Source: Deltaproteobacteria bacterium (GTDB lineage: Bacteria > Desulfobacterota > Desulfobacteria > Desulfobacterales > Desulfosalsimonadaceae). From it: a stretch of 11,249 nucleotides of DNA. Positions 1-6,926 of this stretch are shown in pieces. The DNA lies in assembly GCA_024280875.1 (NCBI GenBank), contig JAJRPH010000051.1, forward strand, positions 1 through 11,249, given 5' to 3'. A program made the translations under genes and the position numbers. Each line of letters opens with the position of its first letter. Within the stretch, counting starts at the first letter, position 1. The notes below the pieces were generated by a model. The model saw only the letters and a list, made by a program, of their open reading frames with translations, made no database searches and was not told where the DNA came from.

Positions 1-563
1 AACCCTTGTTTGATGAAGCAGGTAGAGTCACTTACTTGGTTCCCTCTGCGACGGACGTCAACGAACGTGTTCACCTTAAGGCAGAAATCGTTGAACAGAC
101 GAAAGTCGAGAAGTCCATCAGCCGGGTTTTGCGTGAGGGTTTTGGGGGTTCCGATCTGACTGCCGCGGGCCACGCCTATCTGGAAGTGGCTATAGAGATT
201 ACGTCAAGCGCATACGGTTTTGTGGGTGAGCTGAACGATCGGGGCACATTCGACATCACTTTTCTGGCCGACCCAGGCTGGGAAGCCTGCCGAATATCCA
301 AGGATCAAGCTGTGACTCTAACCAACAACATGGAGGTAAGAGGCATTTGGGGCGAGGTGATCAAGCACAACAAGTCTCTGATCACCAACGACCCCTCTTC
401 GCACCCGGCGAGCGTGGGAACGCCCGAGGAGCACCCCCCCTTCTGTGTTTTCTGGGGGTTCCGCTCTCGCGAGAAGAGCAGGCCTTTGGCGCGATCTGCG
501 TGGCGAACAAACCCGGCGGCTATACCGGGAAAGACCGTGAATTCCTGGAGCGCCTCTCGGTAG
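1..563 (+). pseudogene. Hybrid sensor kinase, N-terminal fragment (end of PAS, first GAF domain)
   Basis: This frame is open from the left edge, so the gene starts upstream. The first ~25 residues (PLFDEAGRVTYLVPSATDVN and following) look like the C-terminal end of a PAS domain leading into a helix. A GAF domain follows (LEVAIEITSSAYGFVGEL to HPASVGTPEEHPP). The reading matches a sensor only to about position 440. Beyond the run of seven C at 434-440 it becomes low-complexity nonsense ending at 563, while the expected GAF continuation (LLCFLGVPLSREEQAFGAIC) appears in the frame one base back. The piece is therefore the front of the same protein as the next entry, parted from it by an apparent loss of one base. 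Seen: domain continuity across the frame switch. Inferred: a recent null mutation or a homopolymer sequencing error. The ligands of PAS and GAF domains cannot be read from sequence. Confidence 0.8.
434..440 (+). other. Apparent -1 frameshift at a run of seven C
   Basis: The kinase reading passes from the frame of ...GTPEEHPP to that of LLCFLGVPL at this C7 tract. Eight C would restore one continuous GAF domain. This may be a real single-base deletion, a phase-variable tract or a sequencing/assembly error; the window alone cannot separate these. Confidence 0.75.
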
Positions 564-2035
564 CCTTTGGGATGGCATTGGACCACAGCCGGGCAAAGCA
601 AGCTGTTCAGACGGCTTGTGAATATGCCGAGAGCATTGTGGAGACGATACGTGAGCCGCTGGTAGTGCTGGATGCTGACCTAAGGGTACTCTCGGCCAAC
701 CGTTCCTTCTACCGGACCTTCCAAGTGATACCGGAAGAGACTGAAGGGAAGCAAATTTATAATATGGGCAGGCGACAGTGGGACATCCCCAGGCTGCGAG
801 AGCTACTGGAGAAGATTCTACCCGAGAACACCCAGCTCCAGGACTACGAACTTGAACTTAATTTCCCCACCATCGGGCGGCGGATAATGATCCTGAACGC
901 CAGACGGATATACCGAGAGGCGCACAAGACGCAGATGATCCTACTTGCAATAGAGGACATCACCGAGCGCAAACGGGCAGAGGAGATCCAGTGGGGGCGA
1001 AACAGGGTGCTTGAGCAACTGGCAACGGGCGCGTCGCTTGTGGAAGTGCTCTTAATTCTGGTTGAGATCGCCGAAAAGAACAATCCTGGAATTTTCTGTT
1101 CGGTGTTGCTCTTTGATAAGGAAAAGAAACAACTCCTGCTCGGAGCCGCGCCCAATTTGCCAAACTTTTACAATGAAGCCATCAATGGTATTAAGATAGG
1201 TCCCGGCGTCGGTTCATGCGGTACTGCCGCATACACGGGCAAACGCGTGATTGTCGAGGATATCATGGTCCATCCATACTGGACCAAATTCCGTGAGCTT
1301 GCGAAAAAAGCCGGATTGAGAGCTTGTTGGTCCGAGCCTATTATCTCTTCTAGTGATCAGATATTGGGGACATTCGCGATGTACTATCGTGAACCACGAG
1401 TACCTGACCAGTCGGATATAGAATTCATTAAGACAACCGCGCATCTGGCCGGAATCGCAATAGAAAAAAAACAGACGGAGGAGGAGCTGCGCAATGCACA
1501 CGATGAACTGGAAATCAAAGTGGAGGAACGAACTAAAGAACTGGCAGAAGCAAATGTCCGGTTGATTGAAGCAAGCCGTTTGAAGAGCCAGTTCCTGGCC
1601 AACATGTCCCATGAACTCCGAACCCCGCTCAACTCGATCATCGGCTTTACCGGCATCCTCCTCCAGGGGATGTCGGGTAAGCTAAACGATGAACAGAAAA
1701 AGCAGCTCAATATGGTCTATGACAGTGCAAAACACCTTTTAGAGCTGATCAACGACATCCTGGATCTATCCAAAATCGAGGCGGGAAAGATTGAGATCAT
1801 CGCGGTCGAGTTTGAGGTAAAAGAGCTTGTCCAGGCAGTAGAGAAGATGGTTTTACCCATGATGGAAGAAAAGGGGCTGACATTTGACATCGCCATCTCT
1901 GACGACGTGCCGCCAACGGTCTACAATGATAAGAACCGCATCAAACAGGTCTTGATCAATCTGCTTTCTAATGCGATCAAGTTTACCGAATCCGGCAAAA
2001 TCATGGTGAATTTGGAATTTGGATTGGGGATTTAA
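440..2035 (+). pseudogene. Hybrid sensor histidine kinase, middle fragment (GAF end, PAS, GAF, HisKA, start of HATPase)
   Basis: This is the core of the sensor kinase, read in a second frame. In order it holds the end of the first GAF (GVPLSREEQAFGAICVANK), a PAS domain (about 630-970, IREPLVVLDADLRVLSANRS, ending DITERKRAEE), a second GAF (about 1000-1460, with GVGSCGTAAYTGKRVIVEDI and LGTFAMYYREPR) and a coiled-coil linker (EEELRNAHDELEIKVEERTK). The HisKA dimerisation domain follows with the H box SHELRTPLNSIIGF; the phospho-accepting His is at 1610-1612. The ATP-lid N box (NLLSNAIKFT) is present, then a TAA stop at 2033-2035 cuts the ATPase domain before its G boxes. The frame is open upstream to about 347, but the residues there do not match the family. 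On its own the piece could dimerise but not bind ATP fully. No transmembrane segment is visible, so a cytoplasmic sensor is likely, although the missing N-terminus could hold one. Confidence 0.85.
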
Positions 2036-3075
2036 AAGACAAGGAAAAACCGTCCGAAATCCGGTTCAGCGTTGCTGACACCGGCATCGGCATAAAACCT
2101 GAGCATCTTTCAGACATATTTGACGAATTCAAACAGATTGAAGGCCCGCTGAAAGAAAAACCGACAGGCACAGGTCTGGGTCTTGCCATATCCAAAAAGA
2201 TAGTAGAGATGATGGGGGGGCGCATCGGGGTGGAAAGTGAGTACGGCAAGGGTTCTTGTTTTCAATTTACCATTCCAATTAAAGAAATTACAGAGGCAAA
2301 AAGACCACCGGTAATTTCGCCTGAAGCCTTAGACTTTAACAAGAAACTGGTCCTGACCATTGATGATGAGACCGAAGCTCAGGAGATACTCAAAATCTAT
2401 TTGAAGAGTGAAGGCTATGAGGTTATCCAGGCCTACAATGCCATGGGGGCCATGGAACTGGCTATAAAATACCGTCCCTTTGCCATCACTCTGGACATAA
2501 TCATGCCGGGCAAAGACGGCTGGGATATATTACATGAGCTCAAGAATGATCCCCAGACAAAAGATATTCCGGTGATTTGCATCTCCATCCTGGACAACAG
2601 GGACATGGGGCTGTCCTTAGGGGCCATTGAGTATATAATCAAGCCCATCAATAAAGACCAACTGATGGAGGAGCTTCAGCGATTAGAGAAGCGGGGCAGG
2701 ATCTATGATATCCTGATCGTTGACGATGAGCCTCAGGCCGTGGAGCTTCTGGCGCAGTATCTTAAGGAGGAAAATCACTACACAGTCAGGAAGGCCTATG
2801 GCGGAAAGGAAGGCCTCTCCAGGATTAAGGAGAGCCTGCCCGACCTGATAATCCTGGATCTAATGATGCCTGAGGTGGACGGCTTTGAGGTGATCCGCCA
2901 TCTCAAGAAAACCGAAGAGACCAAAGACATCCCTATTATCATTGTCTCGGCCAAGAAGCTGACAGAGGAAGAAGTAGAATATCTAAACCGCAATATCGAG
3001 AAGATCATCAGGAAAGAAAAGTTCACCAGGGAGTATCTCCTTAAGGATATCAAGAGATTGCTGGAGAAGATTTAG
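2011..3075 (+). pseudogene. Hybrid sensor kinase, C-terminal fragment (G boxes of HATPase, two receiver domains)
   Basis: This third frame continues the same kinase. It starts with the rest of the ATP-binding domain: G1 box VADTGIGI (about 2074-2094), F box IFDEFKQIEG, G2 box GTGLGLAISKKIVEMMGG. Two receiver domains follow. REC1 has the acidic pair in LTIDDE, phospho-acceptor Asp at 2494-2496 (TLDIIMPGKDGWD), Ser in CISILD and Lys in YIIKPI. REC2 has LIVDDE, phospho-acceptor Asp at 2857-2859 (ILDLMMPEVDGFE), Ser in IIVSAK and a Lys-rich stretch (IIRKEKF) at the final position. All key receiver residues are intact. The first ATG in this frame is at 2209, inside the ATPase domain and without a sensible start context, so a separate gene is unlikely. 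If translated alone it would be a double-receiver protein of 288 residues. It stops 14 bp before the single-receiver gene. Confidence 0.82.
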
Positions 3076-3089
3076 GAATCGAGTTTCTC

Positions 3090-3449
3090 ATGAAGAAAAT
3101 TTTGATCGTAGAAGACGATGAAAACAGCCTATATTTAGCCAAGTTTATCCTAGAAAAGGAAGGCTATGAGGTAATCGAAGCCAGAGATGGGCTTGAGGCC
3201 CTTGATAAGACCTCCAAGGAAACCCCGGACCTGATCCTCATGGACATGCAGTTACCCAAGCTGGACGGCTATGAAGCCACCAGGCGGATCAAGGCAGATG
3301 AAAAATTGAGTAAAATACCTATTGTTGCATTAACAGCTTACGCCATGAAGGGAAATCAGGAAAAGACTTTTGAGGCAGGGTGCTCAGGGTATATTAAAAA
3401 ACCGATTGATACAGCCACCTTTGTAGAAGAGGTAAAGAAGTATTTATGA
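3090..3449 (+). CDS. CheY/DivK-like single-domain response regulator
   Basis: This 119-residue protein is one complete receiver domain with no output domain. The acidic pocket is D9/D10 (ILIVEDDE), the phospho-acceptor D52 (LILMDMQLPKLDGYEA), the switch Thr T82 (VALTAYAM) and the conserved Lys K104 (YIKKPID). The end matches the usual last helix (FVEEVKKYL), so it is full length. The Y at position 84, just after the switch Thr, and the KKPID motif resemble the DivK-like receivers that often accompany hybrid kinases. It begins 14 bp after the kinase stop on the same strand, so it is probably co-transcribed and takes phosphate from that kinase or passes it on by protein-protein contact in the cytoplasm. 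The ATG lies after a weak purine-rich stretch (GGAATCGAG). With the kinase apparently broken, its phosphodonor is uncertain. The family call is firm; the partner is inferred. Confidence 0.92.
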   Translation: MKKILIVEDDENSLYLAKFILEKEGYEVIEARDGLEALDKTSKETPDLILMDMQLPKLDGYEATRRIKADEKLSKIPIVALTAYAMKGNQEKTFEAGCSGYIKKPIDTATFVEEVKKYL

Positions 3450-3661
3450 TTTCGGATTTTGGAAAAAATCCGGAATCCGCATTCCGATATATGATATCAT
3501 CAGGGGGTGGATATAATGAAAATCCTCATTGTTTTTTTTATACTATGTTAATCTCTTTTATTAAAGATGATCACACCATCAAAAAATTAAACCGGATTAT
3601 TGCCGAAGAAGAGACGCATATACAAAAACTGACCAAACTCCGAGCTCAGGTGCCCGATTAA
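3446..3661 (+). pseudogene. Short ORF with a possible ferritin-like C-terminal remnant
   Basis: The open frame gives 71 residues, overlapping the receiver stop by 4 bases. Its first ~40 residues run through the hairpin repeat and a T-rich stretch and look non-coding. Only the last ~30 residues (HTIKKLNRIIAEEETHIQKL and after) look like protein: an amphipathic helix with an EEETH pattern like the last helix of ferritin-like or rubrerythrin domains, where Glu and His bind iron. A competing start with a better upstream sequence (GGGGTGGATATA, ATG at 3516) gives only MKILIVFFILC before a stop, and could be the fossil start of another gene. I read the stretch as a remnant rather than a working gene. 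The ferritin-like assignment rests on a very short match and is weak. Confidence 0.3.
3451..3500 (+). repeat. Hairpin-rich GGATTT/ATCCG-type spacer
   Basis: Just after the receiver stop the DNA forms CGGATTTT (3453-3460) and AAAATCCG (3465-3472) around a 4-base loop. An overlapping second stem, CGGAAT (3471-3476) with ATTCCG (3481-3486), shares bases with the first, so the two are mutually exclusive. A small palindrome, ATGATATCAT (3491-3500), follows. No T-run follows either stem, so a classical terminator is not well supported. The stretch looks like a short dispersed intergenic repeat, though weak transcript-end or mRNA-stability roles remain possible. Confidence 0.45.
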
Positions 3662-3715
3662 ATTTATAAAACCTGGTATGTTAATGTTTACCTGTAACCA
3701 TGAAAAAGAAGCTTA

Positions 3716-4208
3716 ATGAAAAACCCCTGTGACGGATGTCGCATATGCACGAAAGTCTGCCAGTCCGATTTTTGAGCATCAAAGATGAAAACACGCTGAC
3801 CATCGACGACACGCAATTTGTTCATAACAAAAAAGCCCACAACTTAAGATGTATTTTTGTGTGTGCCGGTTTCAGCGGCCAAAATAAACATGAAAATTAG
3901 TCAACCTGGTCGCCGGGACGGATAACGCTTCCTGAGTCAGATGATGACCTGGAAGAATTCTGGGAAGAATTTGTTAAAACAAACCTGTGGGGAAAAACTA
4001 TTACTCAAAGGTTTTTGCAGACCTGTTCTACCACAGCGGATTTGGATTCATCAGAAAAAAAGAGGATCGCTTTGCAAGTACCTGCGGTAATTGCCAGCTC
4101 GTATGCTGGCAAACCCGAAAACAACGTCAGGAGAATTACGAAATTCTGATCAACAGTGGTGTTGTGGAAGAAGGTGAGAATTTTTCATTTAAGGTAATAA
4201 AAGGATAG
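3716..4208 (+). pseudogene. 4Fe-4S protein pseudogene, epoxyqueuosine-reductase-like family
   Basis: Pieces in three frames together rebuild one cysteine-rich protein. From ATG 3716 the first piece is MKNPCDGCRICTKVCQSDF, a perfect CxxCxxCxxxC 4Fe-4S motif, ending at a TGA at 3773 in a short T run. One base back the reading goes on as LSIKDENTLTIDDTQFVHNK ... LRCIFVCAGFSGQNKHEN to an in-frame TAG at 3898-3900, then STWSPGRITLPESDDDLEEF. TAG sits where this kind of protein has Trp (TGG). A further -1 shift at about 3988-3997 (G and A runs) leads to SKVFADLFYHSGFGFIRKKE, then CGNCQLVCW and NYEILINSGVV, the second Cys cluster and its typical tail. The intact family uses Fe-S clusters in electron transfer or reduction. 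With two shifts and one stop this copy is very probably dead. The exact subfamily is uncertain, and I give no symbol. Confidence 0.7.
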
Positions 4209-4225
4209 TACATGGAGAAAAAACC

Positions 4226-4597
4226 ATGAACGTACTTTTTGCGTTGGGCGCATCGGACATCAAAGAGACAAAAACCGGCATATTACTCCTTTATTTTTTT
4301 GCACTCATGATCGTCTCGCTTATTGAAAGAAATATACGATTAAATATGGAAAAACAGAAGATAGAAAAACTTCCGATTCTGCCTCAGGGAATGAATACCA
4401 AAAAGCCAACATGGAATAACATCAGGTATTTTTACCGAGATATACACCTGTCATTAATCATCAAAGATAAAATCACAATACAGGCAGATGTACAGGGGTT
4501 TAGTGACCTGCATAAAAGAGTCTGTGAACTTGCAGAAGTGCCGTGTTCAGTATATAAAAATTTACATGACAGATGGTGGTTGTTTGATGGTACATGA
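4226..4597 (+). pseudogene. Chimeric ORF: unknown 5' gene end fused to IS1634-type transposase C-terminus
   Basis: The ORF has 123 residues. The first ~18 (MNVLFALGASDIKETKTG) do not resemble any transposase and follow a good ribosome binding site (GGAGAAAAAACC before ATG), so they look like the start of a different gene, perhaps downstream of the Fe-S pseudogene. From position 4281 the sequence switches to the C-terminal ~104 residues of a transposase, LLLYFFALMIVSLIERNIR to the WWLF tail. These match the intact transposase at 9330-11012 at about 80% of residues (roughly 22 differences in 104 by eye). The fragment lacks all catalytic Asp residues and the YREK-type motif, so it cannot transpose. 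The in-frame join is probably chance. The divergence from the intact copy indicates a separate, older insertion and not a recent duplicate. Confidence 0.8.
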
Positions 4598-4659
4598 TTG
4601 ATTTTTTGATAAATATCGATTGGATTTGTAAAGATTTTTTTTAGTATGCGAAATGTAAG
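4281..4659 (+). mobile_element. 3' relic of an IS1634-type element
   Basis: Homology to the intact element begins abruptly at TATTACTCC (4281, matching 10696) and runs through the transposase stop and its 3' flank (TGATTGATTTTT) to the terminal repeat GCGAAATGTAAG at 4648-4659. That differs by one base from the intact element's end (GCGAAATATAAG). The left three quarters of the element are missing. It has the same orientation as the intact copy, with the glycoside operon between them. Confidence 0.78.
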
Positions 4660-4786
4660 TTATTGCCACGTTTCAAAACCTAAATCATCAGGTATGTTCT
4701 ATAATATTTAATACTTAGTATGGTCAGACCCTGATCGTTTTTGCTTTCAAATTATATCACGGGTTAAAGGTGCAAACAATTTTGTG
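4660..4786. other. Short gene-free gap between the IS relic end and the GH3 stop codon
   Basis: This AT-rich stretch lies between two convergent genes. I see no convincing rho-independent terminator for either strand, no ORF and no repeat. Confidence 0.5.
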
Positions 4787-6895
4787 TTAATCAGTTATAC
4801 GCAGTTGCGTCTCAAGCAGATCTTCCGGTCTCGAAGACGGCCCAACAAACAATCGATACAGTCCTTGTTCAACAACCCAGCTTAAACGATCTTTACAATA
4901 ATAGGCAAGCTGATCTGAAGTTAAAACAAATTCAATCTGTTTTGTATCAGCCGGATTCAGCCAGGTTTTGGTAAACCCTTTCAATTCCTTAACCGGTCGT
5001 TCAACGGACGGGTTTTCATATCCCACATACAATTGGGTTACTTCTTCACCGGTATAATTTCCGGTATTGGTAATATCCACACGAATCCGTACCTCATCGT
5101 CAACACCAATCTCGGATTTATCCAACCCAATATTTGCATACTCAAATGTTGTATAACTTAAACCAAAACCAAAAGGAAAAGCCGGTTTATGGTCGTTTCT
5201 GTCCAACAGTCGGTATCCGTGATACAAGCCATATTCAATGGACTTTGCTTTTTTATCGAAAAAAGGGAGGTGCTTTTCAGATTTGGGGAATACACATGGA
5301 AGCTTCCCGCTGGGGTTTACCTTACCAAACAAAATATCGGCAATCGCATGTCCTCCTTCCATTCCCGGATACCAGGCCATGAGTATTGACGGCACTTTTC
5401 TTCGCCAGTTTTCAGTAATAATGGCACTTCCCCCGATCATTACTACCACTGTTTTTGGATTTTTTGAGGCAACCTGGCCAATCAGCTTTTCATCATGCGC
5501 CCTTAATGAAAGAAATTCCCGGTCTCCGCCTTTTGGCGGGATCGGAATATATTCACCTTCATGCCGGTGGGTGTATCCGGCAATGATGATGGCTATATCT
5601 GCAGTGCCTGCCTGTTTAGCAGCGGATTGAATATTTTTCCCGTTGTTATAAGTGATTTTAATATTAGATTCTAAGACACCCCGAATGCCTTCAAGGGGTG
5701 TAACCACATAAGGGGGGCGCACCATACTGCTGCCACTGTCGCCGATATTTTTTGCAATGGCAAGCCTTCCGATAACCGCAATTTTAGAGATTTTTAAAGG
5801 GTCTATTGGTAGCAGTGGTGGATTTCTATTTTTACCAGCTTGCTCATTTTTTAAAAGCACAATGGATTTTTGTGCCACCTCCCTGGCAAGTTTTTTATGC
5901 GCGTCACAAACAACCGCGTGCTTGCCATAACGATCCGGCTCACCTGTCTGGGCAAACCGGATTTTTTGTCTTAAAATCCTCAATACTGCATCATCTATCA
6001 GGGCCTCGTTAACGCGACCGCATTTAACCTGTTTATAAAGCTTTTTGCCAAAATGCCAGGTAAACGGCATTTCAATATCCATACCGCCCTCGACAGCATC
6101 AATTGTTTTCCGGATACCCAGCAGAAAATCAGAAATAACAAACCCATCAAAGCCCCATTCATTTTTTAATATATCCCGCAGCAGATGACGACTATGACCG
6201 CAGTATTCGCCATTCACCTTGTTGTATGCGCTCATCACGGAAGCGGCACCTTCATCAATGCATCGTTTAAAATGCGGTAGATATATTTCCCTCAGGGCCC
6301 GTTCGCTGATTCTCACATCCACTTTGAATCGCGCGTTTTCCATGCTGTTTGTCGCAAAGTGCTTGACGCAGGCCATGATATGACGCTGAACACCCCGTAC
6401 CAAGGCTGCGCCCATTTCTCCCAGCTGAAAAGGATCTTCTCCATATGTTTCCTGAGCCCGACCCCAGGCCGGGTGCCGTAGCAAATTGATGCACACACCG
6501 CCGAAAAAATTGGCTCCCTGTGACCTTGCCTCCACACCAATGGCATCCCCGACACGTTCTTCAAGATCAGTATCCCACGTTGCGCCTCTTGCCATGGTAA
6601 CCGGAAAACAGGTTGAGTTATACATCACCACACCACGGGGACCGTCGGAAAATCGTATGCCCGGTATGCCAAGGCGTGTATTTTCACCGGCAGGATAAGG
6701 CCTTCTGTTATACGCCAGCTGCATTTCAATGGTTCCTAAAACAAGAGGAATATCCCCTGACATCTGATGAATTTTTTCCGCAAGACTCATCTGTGACATC
6801 AGATCTCTGGCCTTTTCATCAATCCGTCTTTTAGAGAGCGGTTTTGAAGGCTTCAATATCCCCCACTCGCCGGGAACCATTTTGACTTTTTTCAT
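4787..6895 (-). CDS. Beta-glucosidase, glycoside hydrolase family 3
   Basis: This 702-residue protein has the full GH3 layout: an N-terminal TIM-barrel-type domain (about 25-315), an alpha/beta sandwich domain (about 345-540) and a C-terminal fibronectin-III-like domain (about 595-690, EEVTQLYVGY and RPVKELKGF). Family marks include RLGIPGIRFSDGPRGV (74-89), RAQETYGEDP (146-155), the substrate-binding KHF (178-180) and VISDF with the catalytic nucleophile Asp256. The acid/base Glu is probably E446 or E448 in YTHRHEGE, followed by the typical GGDREFLSL. GH3 enzymes release terminal beta-linked sugars with retention; the exact sugar cannot be told. There is no signal peptide (MKKVKMVPGEWG), so a cytoplasmic enzyme acting on imported oligosaccharides is likely. 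The start is supported by AGGAG 8 bases before ATG. It is the last gene of the leftward operon, 31 bp after the beta-helix gene. Confidence 0.93.
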   Translation of the reverse strand: MKKVKMVPGEWGILKPSKPLSKRRIDEKARDLMSQMSLAEKIHQMSGDIPLVLGTIEMQLAYNRRPYPAGENTRLGIPGIRFSDGPRGVVMYNSTCFPVTMARGATWDTDLEERVGDAIGVEARSQGANFFGGVCINLLRHPAWGRAQETYGEDPFQLGEMGAALVRGVQRHIMACVKHFATNSMENARFKVDVRISERALREIYLPHFKRCIDEGAASVMSAYNKVNGEYCGHSRHLLRDILKNEWGFDGFVISDFLLGIRKTIDAVEGGMDIEMPFTWHFGKKLYKQVKCGRVNEALIDDAVLRILRQKIRFAQTGEPDRYGKHAVVCDAHKKLAREVAQKSIVLLKNEQAGKNRNPPLLPIDPLKISKIAVIGRLAIAKNIGDSGSSMVRPPYVVTPLEGIRGVLESNIKITYNNGKNIQSAAKQAGTADIAIIIAGYTHRHEGEYIPIPPKGGDREFLSLRAHDEKLIGQVASKNPKTVVVMIGGSAIITENWRRKVPSILMAWYPGMEGGHAIADILFGKVNPSGKLPCVFPKSEKHLPFFDKKAKSIEYGLYHGYRLLDRNDHKPAFPFGFGLSYTTFEYANIGLDKSEIGVDDEVRIRVDITNTGNYTGEEVTQLYVGYENPSVERPVKELKGFTKTWLNPADTKQIEFVLTSDQLAYYCKDRLSWVVEQGLYRLFVGPSSRPEDLLETQLRITD

Positions 6896-6907
6896 TTCTT
6901 TGTCTCC
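6896..6907 (-). promoter_or_regulatory. Ribosome binding site of the GH3 gene
   Basis: Read on the minus strand, GGAGACAAAGAA directly precedes the ATG at 6895. The purine core AGGAG sits at the usual distance and fixes this start. It lies within the 31-bp gap after the beta-helix gene, in line with one transcript. Confidence 0.7.
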
Positions 6908-6926
6908 TGCCGGTGCTTGTATTGGA

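Noticed and set aside
434..446. Programmed -1 ribosomal frameshift in the kinase
   Set aside because: A C7 run is not the usual X-XXY-YYZ slippery type found with A/T pairs, there is no clear downstream stem, and a second break follows at ~2020, so mutation or error is simpler.
844..1710. Several minus-strand ORFs opposite the kinase
   Set aside because: They lie under strongly conserved PAS, GAF and HisKA coding sequence, have low-complexity Ser/Arg-rich products and no start context.
2857..3449. Third receiver as part of the kinase fusion
   Set aside because: The kinase stops with TAG at 3073-3075 and the receiver has its own ATG 14 bp later, so it is a separate gene.
3453..3486. Rho-independent terminator after the receiver gene
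   Set aside because: The stems are present but no T-run follows at the right place; reported as a repeat instead.
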